64,000 nucleotides of DNA from Acidobacteriaceae bacterium (GTDB taxonomy: Bacteria > Acidobacteriota > Terriglobia > Terriglobales > Acidobacteriaceae), in contig DAIDKP010000024.1 of assembly GCA_027449965.1 (NCBI GenBank), positions 1 to 64,000 of the forward strand, written 5' to 3'. Positions 58,424 through 64,000 of this stretch are shown piece by piece. The position numbers and the translations under genes are program-made. The notes beneath the pieces are model-generated. The model was not told where the DNA came from. It was given only the letters and a program-made list of their open reading frames with translations, and ran no database searches. The first letter of the stretch is position 1. The number at the start of each line of letters is the position of its first letter.

Positions 58424-59326
58424 ATGATGGAAGCTGCCCGATCCACGATTCGTGTGACTCCAGAGACAAAGCTGACCCGCAGGAACCTGCTGCGCGGAGC
58501 AGCACTGGGTGCTGGCGCACTGGCTCTCTATTCCGGTGAAATTGAACGGCACTGGATCGATCATCGAAAGATTTCCATCCCCATCGCGGGCATGTCTGAG
58601 GCGATGGATGGATTCCGGATAGTCCAGGTGAGCGATATCCATCTGGAGGAGTTCACCGAACCATTCTTCCTGCGCGATGCCGTACGCAGGGTGAACGCGA
58701 TGAAGCCGGATGCCGTGGTACTGACCGGGGACTTCATCACCACGTCAACTCGCTCGACGGATTTTCCAGAGAAGGCAGCTCAGCTTTGCGCTGAGATTCT
58801 GAATGGGCTGGAGTGTCGGAGTGTCCACGGAATTCTGGGAAATCATGATGCTCAGGTGAATCCGGCAGCGGTAACCACCATTCTGGAAGCGCATGGAATT
58901 CCGATTCTGCGCAACCAGCATGTGCCTCTGGAGCATGGGGGTGGGCGATTGTGGCTGGCAGGAATCGACGATATGCTGGCGGGAAGACCCGATCTCGACA
59001 AGACGATTCCGCCGCAGATTCGCAATATCCCGAATGAGCCGGTAATTCTGCTGGGCCATGAGCCGGACCCGGCGCTGAAGATTCTTCGTCAGCCTGCCGG
59101 CGCTTCCGTGAGGCTGATGCTGAGCGGCCATACGCACGGAGGGCAGGTGCGGCTTCCGTTTGTGGGTGCTTTGAAGCTGCCACCACTCGGCGAGCGGTTT
59201 GCAGAAGGTCTGTTTTCGTTGGGATCGATGAAGCTTTATGTCAATCGGGGATTGGGAACGGTCGGCCTGCCGTTACGCTTCGATTGCCCGCCAGAGATTA
59301 CAGAAATCACCCTGCGCGCCGTCTGA
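58424..59326 (+). CDS. Tat-exported metallophosphoesterase
   Basis: The 300-residue protein starts with TRRNLLRGAALGAGALALY, a twin-arginine signal, so it is probably folded with its metals before export. VQVSDIHL, VLTGDFIT, GILGNHDA, LLGHEPD and LSGHTHGGQ are the five calcineurin-like motifs in order, closest to the YaeI/LpxH-related phosphoesterases. AAGGA lies six bases before the second ATG at 58427, so translation may start there. Substrate is unknown; UDP-diacylglucosamine or a phosphodiester is possible. It converges with an MFS gene. Confidence 0.88.
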   Translation: MMEAARSTIRVTPETKLTRRNLLRGAALGAGALALYSGEIERHWIDHRKISIPIAGMSEAMDGFRIVQVSDIHLEEFTEPFFLRDAVRRVNAMKPDAVVLTGDFITTSTRSTDFPEKAAQLCAEILNGLECRSVHGILGNHDAQVNPAAVTTILEAHGIPILRNQHVPLEHGGGRLWLAGIDDMLAGRPDLDKTIPPQIRNIPNEPVILLGHEPDPALKILRQPAGASVRLMLSGHTHGGQVRLPFVGALKLPPLGERFAEGLFSLGSMKLYVNRGLGTVGLPLRFDCPPEITEITLRAV

Positions 59327-59370
59327 AAATCCGGCGCTCGCTGCGTCTCCGAGCCATATATCGAAAACAA

Positions 59371-60591
59371 TCAGACTGCGGTTCGGCGCAAGGACTGCCA
59401 GCCCGTCAGCAGGATGGCAACCAGAACGGCGCAGGCCGCAAACAGATACATCTCCGGAAATCCCCAGACTCCGATGATCGCGCCCGCGACCGGCCCGGTA
59501 ATCATCAACGAAAAATCCATGAAAACGCCATAGGCGCCGAGCGCTGTCCCTTTGTCCTGGGGTGGAATGGCTTGCACCGCCTCGACGCCGAGTGCGGGAA
59601 AGACAAGAGAAAATCCGAAGCCTGTGAGCGCCGCTCCACTGAAGGCGATCAGGCGCGTATGGGCCTGCCAAAGCAGAAGCAGTCCGCACGTCTCCGCCAC
59701 AAAGCAGACAAGCGCAACGCTGTAACCGCCGATTCGATTGATCCATCCGGCGAAGAGGAGTCGCGCAAAGATGAACAATGCGCCAAAGAGTGTGAGCGCC
59801 AGAGCGGCTCCCGACCAGTGTCGATGCGCAAAATCCAAGGTGATAAAGGTGGCCAGAACGCCAAAACCAATACTGCCCAGGCCAAGTCCCATGCCCTGCA
59901 GGGAGACGCGCCGGAAGACATGGTGATAAGGCAGTTTTTCGCCGTGAATGATCGGCGCTGCCGGTTGTCGCAGAGCAAAAAAGAGCGGACCAACGCCCAG
60001 CGCCAGAACCGACAGGCCCACCGAGGAAAAGCCAAAGCTGGTGAGCAGGATCACTCCCAGCGGCGCACCCAACGCAACGCCGCCGTAGGTGCAGATACCG
60101 TTCCAGGAGATGACCGCAGCGGTATTTTCCACGCCTGCGCCCCAGATGCCCCAGATGGTAGCCCCCGTCGCAACCAGACTCTCGCTGGCTCCCAGCGACA
60201 GCCGAGCTGCAAAGAGCAATAACAGCCCCATCCATGGCAGTCTGTGCGCAAATGCGGAGGCAAGCGTGAGCACTCCGCTGGCGCCACACAGAAGTTGCCC
60301 GATGATCACAGAAGTCCGTGCGCCGCGCCGATCCACAATCAGCCCGGCCCAGGGACGCGTGAGCACGGTGGCCACATATTCCGCGCTGACGATGAGGCCG
60401 GCAAGCATGGTGCTGTAGCCCAGCGTGAGATGAACGTAGCCCGGCAGGACGGCAAGCTGAATCCCGATGGTCAGATAGCAGACCAGACTGTAGCCGACAA
60501 AGGAAAAAATGCGTGCATTCAGTGCCGCTCCAGAGCGACTGAGAAGCGCATTCCGATGTACGTGGGTTGAAGAAGCTGCAGATCGAGCCAT
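59371..60591 (-). CDS. MFS transporter
   Basis: The 406-residue protein has twelve likely membrane segments, with LTRPWAGLIVDRRGARTSVIIGQ, the conserved loop between segments 2 and 3, and an equivalent in the second half (GWINRIGGYSVALVC). Layout resembles the YhhS/arabinose-efflux type of the family, commonly drug or metabolite exporters. The ATG at 60591 is 10 bases after TATACT on the minus strand, so its leader is very short. It lies 48 bases upstream of the end of nothing related; folP precedes it on the same strand. Confidence 0.85.
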   Translation of the reverse strand: MARSAASSTHVHRNALLSRSGAALNARIFSFVGYSLVCYLTIGIQLAVLPGYVHLTLGYSTMLAGLIVSAEYVATVLTRPWAGLIVDRRGARTSVIIGQLLCGASGVLTLASAFAHRLPWMGLLLLFAARLSLGASESLVATGATIWGIWGAGVENTAAVISWNGICTYGGVALGAPLGVILLTSFGFSSVGLSVLALGVGPLFFALRQPAAPIIHGEKLPYHHVFRRVSLQGMGLGLGSIGFGVLATFITLDFAHRHWSGAALALTLFGALFIFARLLFAGWINRIGGYSVALVCFVAETCGLLLLWQAHTRLIAFSGAALTGFGFSLVFPALGVEAVQAIPPQDKGTALGAYGVFMDFSLMITGPVAGAIIGVWGFPEMYLFAACAVLVAILLTGWQSLRRTAV

Positions 60592-60639
60592 GCGTAGCCT
60601 CAGTATACGAAGATCAACAGGCGCATGGAGAAGTAGCCG

Positions 60640-61572
60640 TCAGCTTTCGTCGCCGGAAGCATCCTGCTGCTCTAGCAGAGCATCGGCGATGGCGGCAGCT
60701 TCAGTGGCAGCGCGAGCGGAGTGGACACGCACAATGGACGCCCCGGCAAGAATCGCCGCCGTCATCGCAGAGACGCCTGCGTTCTCCATGGAAGATGCAC
60801 TCCGCACCTCCCTGCCCAGACGCGATGCGAGAGCGTGACGCAAAAACGACTTTCGTGAAAGCCCCACCAGGAGAGGACAGCCCAGAGCAAGAAACTCCGC
60901 CTGATGGTGCAGCAGAGTGAAGTTCTCGCTCATCCGCTTGCCGAAACCGTAGCCAGGATCCAGCACAATCGCAGCCGGAGAAATGCCTGCGCTCAGCGCT
61001 TCGCGCAGTGAAGCGCTGAGACCCTCCCGCACGAGTGAAATCATCTGAGAACGATCCATCGGAGGCTGGTGCAGCCACTCATCGGGACGCCCTCGAGTGT
61101 GCATCAGCACCACGCCGCAATGCTCTTCGGCACAAACCTGAGACATCGCCGCATCCCAGGTTAAGCCGCTGACATCGTTGATGATCTCTGCGCCCGCCAG
61201 CAAGGTTGCACGCGCCGTCTGCGCCTTATACGTGTCAATTGAGATGAGCGTGGCAGGGCGATGGCGCAGCAGCATCTCCAGCACGGGCAACAGACGATCC
61301 TGCTCCTGCTGCGCGCTCACGGCGGCTTGCAGTGGCTCACCTGCACGGGAGCCGGGACGGGTGCTCTCCGCACCCAGGTCGATGATCTCAGCGCCATGAC
61401 GCAGCAATCGCAACGCCTGCTCCGCAGCGCGCTCCGAAGTAAGAAAACGCCCACCGTCAGAGAAAGAATCAGCTGTGATGTTGACCACACCCATCACAAT
61501 CGTCCGACGCCCAAGCTCCAGAGATCGAGTTCGCAGTTGCCATTGAGTCGGGACGCGTCGAGCGATCTTCAT
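60640..61572 (-). CDS. folP: Dihydropteroate synthase
   Basis: The enzyme condenses p-aminobenzoate with hydroxymethyl-dihydropterin diphosphate in folate synthesis and is the sulfonamide target. [18 protein letters not shown] is the N-terminal signature (usual form NVTPDSF; here NITADSF), [12 protein letters not shown] the second, and [35 protein letters not shown] and VRVHSARA follow. From ATG at 61572 it has 310 residues. The start overlaps the mnmG stop as ATGA, so the two are translationally coupled. The longer frame to 61791 lies inside mnmG and is not plausible. Confidence 0.95.
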   Translation of the reverse strand: MKIARRVPTQWQLRTRSLELGRRTIVMGVVNITADSFSDGGRFLTSERAAEQALRLLRHGAEIIDLGAESTRPGSRAGEPLQAAVSAQQEQDRLLPVLEMLLRHRPATLISIDTYKAQTARATLLAGAEIINDVSGLTWDAAMSQVCAEEHCGVVLMHTRGRPDEWLHQPPMDRSQMISLVREGLSASLREALSAGISPAAIVLDPGYGFGKRMSENFTLLHHQAEFLALGCPLLVGLSRKSFLRHALASRLGREVRSASSMENAGVSAMTAAILAGASIVRVHSARAATEAAAIADALLEQQDASGDES

Positions 61573-63584
61573 GGCTGAGTCATATCTGAGCTGAAAGCCG
61601 TCGAAGCCTCGGCGATTCCCTGCTCCGAACGGCGCGTGGACTGAATTCGAATGGAGAGATGGACGAGGCTGAGAGCGGCCGGAGTGACGCCCGGAATGCG
61701 GCTGGCCTGGCCGATGGTGACAGGGCGCACACGACCGAGTTTTTCCTGCATTTCGCGCGATAGCCCGCTGATGACGCTGTAATCGAACCACTCGGGAATG
61801 CTGACGGTCTCAGCCTCCTTCAGCTTCTGGATGGCACGCTTCTGCTGATCGAGATAGCCCACAAACTTGATCTCCGTTTCGACGGCACGCAGTTCGTTGC
61901 GGCGAATGGCAGCAAGTCCTTCAGGAGAATTGTCCAGCATCGGCGCAAGCACTGGATCGACCTCCATCGCCTCTCTCAGCGCGGGCAGCAGGCGATCGAT
62001 GGTGATCTCCGGACGGCGCAGCAGTTGCGCCCAGGTTTGTCCGGCGACCGCGCTCCAGGCCAGTTCCGGCGCAATGGCGGCAAGCTTTTCGGCATGGATC
62101 TTTTGCGTTTCCACAAGGCGCTGAAGATGTCGCATACGCTGCTGCTTCTGCTCGTAAGCCCTCCAGGTATCCTCATCGATCAGCCCCAGTTTATGCGCAT
62201 AAGGCGTCAGACGACGATCCGCATTATCGATGCGCAGATGCAGGCGAAACTCGGCGCGCGAGGTGAACATGCGATACGGTTCATTCGTACCTTTGGAGAT
62301 GAGATCGTCGATGAGAATGCCGGTGTAGCCCTCGCTGCGATCAAGCGTGAACGGCTCACGTCCGCCGATCTGCAACGCTGCATTGATGCCGGCCATGATG
62401 CCCTGGCAGCCTGCTTCTTCATAGCCGCTGGTGCCGTTGATCTGCCCGGCAAGAAAGAGTCCGCGAATGCACTTGACCTGAAGGGAGCGATCGAGTTCGG
62501 TAGCGTCGACGCTGTCATATTCAATCGCATAACCGGGGCGCAGCATCTCGGCGGATTCCAGACCGGGAATCGAGCGCACCATCTGCCACTGAACCTCCAT
62601 CGGTAGTGAGGTGGACATGCCGTTGATGTAGACCTCGTGCGTCGATAGCCCTTCGGGTTCGAGGAAAAACTGATGCTGAGACTTGTCGGGAAACTTGACG
62701 ATCTTGTCTTCGATGGAAGGACAGTAACGCGGCCCAACGCCTTCGATCTGGCCGGAATACATCGCCGAGCGACCGACGTTTTCGCGGATGATCTGGAGCG
62801 TCTCCGGCGTGGTCCAGGCGATGTGACAACTGATCTGCGGCTGCGCGATGCGCGTGGTGCGAAAGCTGAACGGAGTGGGATCTGCGTCGCCGGGCTGCTC
62901 CTCGAATACCTCCCAGCGGATGGTTCGACCGTCGAGACGCGGCGGCGTTCCGGTCTTCAGCCGTGTGGTGCGCAGGCCGAGGCGGCGCAGCGCTTCTCCC
63001 AGCAGAACACTTGCAGGCTCTCCACTGCGGCCCGCTGGATAGCGCTCTTCACCGCAGTGAATCAGGCCATTCAGAAAGGTTCCCGTGGTGATGATCGTGG
63101 CATCGGCCAGCAACTGACGGCCATCGCGCAGCTTCAATCCAATCGCGCGTCGCAAAGGACGTCCCTCCGCATCCAGGCGATGCGGATCCTCATTCAAAAT
63201 CAAGTCCACGGCTTCAGCCTGTCGAATGTGCAGATTGGGCTGCGCTTCTAGTACTTCGCGCATCTTCACGCGATAGAGAGCCTTATCGCACTGCGCGCGC
63301 GGACTCCAGACGGCAGGGCCACGCGAGGTGTTCAACAGGCGAAACTGAATGCCGACCGCATCCGCCACCTGGCCCATGACACCGCCAAGCGCGTCGATCT
63401 CGCGCACCAGGTGACCCTTGGCGATCCCGCCGATCGCCGGATTGCAGCTCATCTGCGCGATGAGGTCAAGATTCATCGTGATGATGGCAGTGCGAAGGCC
63501 CATGCGCGCGGTGGCCATGGCCGCTTCGCAGCCTGCGTGGCCGGCGCCGACGACGGCCACATCGTACTGTTCTGTGAAGCTCAT
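61569..63584 (-). CDS. mnmG: tRNA uridine-5-carboxymethylaminomethyl modification enzyme MnmG
   Basis: MnmG works with MnmE to modify the wobble uridine of several tRNAs. The 671-residue protein has the FAD-binding loop [27 protein letters not shown] with the first conserved cysteine site, [13 protein letters not shown] with the second region, and [24 protein letters not shown] at 63584 is the conserved family start; TACAAT ends nine bases upstream on the minus strand and AGAGG sits between. folP follows by overlap. mnmE, rsmG and parA, frequent neighbours near chromosome origins, are not visible. Confidence 0.96.
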   Translation of the reverse strand: MSFTEQYDVAVVGAGHAGCEAAMATARMGLRTAIITMNLDLIAQMSCNPAIGGIAKGHLVREIDALGGVMGQVADAVGIQFRLLNTSRGPAVWSPRAQCDKALYRVKMREVLEAQPNLHIRQAEAVDLILNEDPHRLDAEGRPLRRAIGLKLRDGRQLLADATIITTGTFLNGLIHCGEERYPAGRSGEPASVLLGEALRRLGLRTTRLKTGTPPRLDGRTIRWEVFEEQPGDADPTPFSFRTTRIAQPQISCHIAWTTPETLQIIRENVGRSAMYSGQIEGVGPRYCPSIEDKIVKFPDKSQHQFFLEPEGLSTHEVYINGMSTSLPMEVQWQMVRSIPGLESAEMLRPGYAIEYDSVDATELDRSLQVKCIRGLFLAGQINGTSGYEEAGCQGIMAGINAALQIGGREPFTLDRSEGYTGILIDDLISKGTNEPYRMFTSRAEFRLHLRIDNADRRLTPYAHKLGLIDEDTWRAYEQKQQRMRHLQRLVETQKIHAEKLAAIAPELAWSAVAGQTWAQLLRRPEITIDRLLPALREAMEVDPVLAPMLDNSPEGLAAIRRNELRAVETEIKFVGYLDQQKRAIQKLKEAETVSIPEWFDYSVISGLSREMQEKLGRVRPVTIGQASRIPGVTPAALSLVHLSIRIQSTRRSEQGIAEASTAFSSDMTQP

Positions 63585-63715
63585 GCAGCCTCTATTGTAC
63601 GGAGAAGCAAAGAGCATGGGAAACAGCCGATGACTCTGGGACCAGCAAGGATCGCCTGCACATCGGCTCCACAGTGCCAGTGCTGCACCCGCTTCATGGA
63701 TTCAAAAGTACGGGT

Positions 63716-64000
63716 TCAAAAGTGAAAGATGAGGTCGCTGGCAGCGGTGAAGACAGTGGCATGACGACCACTGTCGTAGCCATTGCGATCCCAGCTATGG
63801 TCGAGACGAATCTCGGGGCGAAGCTGAATCGTCGAGCCGAACCAGTGTTGCCAGGAGAGCGTGTTTTCGGTGTAGCGCGTGGCAAAGCCAGTGCGTTGGC
63901 CCTTCTGATCATCGAGCATGTCGCTGCGAAACGAGAGCAGGTCATGCGGCGAAAACTGGCGCTCGATATAGTTCACGGCGGCATACTCGGGCGCAGTACA
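63716..64000 (-). CDS. Outer-membrane beta-barrel porin (BBP2/OmpL-like), N-terminus beyond edge
   Basis: Only the last 94 residues are in the window; the frame is open to the right edge. Alternating strands such as VNYIERQFSPHDLLSFRSD, GQRTGFATRYTENTLSW and IQLRPEIRLDHSWDRNGYD end in ASDLIFHF, with the C-terminal phenylalanine that guides outer-membrane assembly. This matches putative beta-barrel porin-2 (OmpL-like) proteins, numerous in acidobacteria and planctomycetes. The 130 bases between it and mnmG show nothing. Confidence 0.8.
   Translation of the reverse strand, partial: CTAPEYAAVNYIERQFSPHDLLSFRSDMLDDQKGQRTGFATRYTENTLSWQHWFGSTIQLRPEIRLDHSWDRNGYDSGRHATVFTAASDLIFHF

Noticed and set aside
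59284-60222. A 312-codon plus-strand frame opposite the MFS gene
   Set aside because: Charged, low-complexity shadow without motif.
1-64000. tRNA, rRNA or CRISPR arrays
   Set aside because: No T-loop-like motif with acceptor pairing, no rRNA-like stretch and no regularly spaced 24-40 base repeats were found by reading.

Overview
The window looks like chromosomal DNA from a high-GC, Gram-negative bacterium, most likely an acidobacterium of the Acidobacteriaceae/Terriglobia type. This is inference from gene content: an Oar-like TonB receptor with an N-terminal carboxypeptidase-regulatory domain, an LptD homologue, two secreted S9 peptidases, a BBP2-type porin, a HipA-like kinase, and a giant secreted beta-helix protein. 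I saw no rRNA, tRNA or CRISPR array.

Region 1 (1-12.3 kb) is accessory in character and read entirely on the minus strand. It holds a truncated HipA-like kinase, a complete phage-type large terminase, a 2886-residue secreted protein built like a phage tail fibre with three beta-helix-like segments, and a small acidic protein, but no portal, capsid, protease or lysis gene. Two strong hairpins punctuate the cassette, and two copies of an interspersed repeat sit exactly against the stop codons of the terminase and fibre genes. The G/C bias of the plus strand reverses inside the giant gene at about 7-9 kb. This cassette is the best candidate for an undescribed system.

Region 2 (12.3-18.4 kb) is carbohydrate-related: a GH16 lipoprotein glucanase, a LacI-type regulator with an MFS permease, a LacI-type operator overlapping the permease stop codon, a sugar-nucleotidyltransferase, and a doubly broken SpoIIE-phosphatase-like gene.

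Region 3 (18.4-36.5 kb) is mainly housekeeping and envelope: rplU-rpmA, an FKBP lipid/periplasm-type isomerase with coaD, tandem TauE/SafE exporters, a SurA-like lipoprotein, a DsbA-like protein, an S9 peptidase, lipA, a DinG-type helicase, a Phd-PIN toxin-antitoxin pair directly upstream of der, a D-Ala-D-Ala carboxypeptidase, a cytochrome c lipoprotein and small membrane proteins. Several of these genes carry a -10 hexamer only 5-7 bases before the start codon, suggesting leaderless mRNAs.

Region 4 (36.5-64 kb) holds lptD, an RDD membrane protein, a ROK kinase, sthA, a methyl-accepting chemotaxis protein, the yceD-rpmF-plsX operon with a Trm112-like gene, a MacB-like permease with a tiny partner, a second S9 peptidase, the large TonB receptor, a HIT hydrolase, rpsA, a Tat-exported metallophosphoesterase, an MFS transporter, the folP-mnmG pair and the end of an outer-membrane porin gene running off the right edge.
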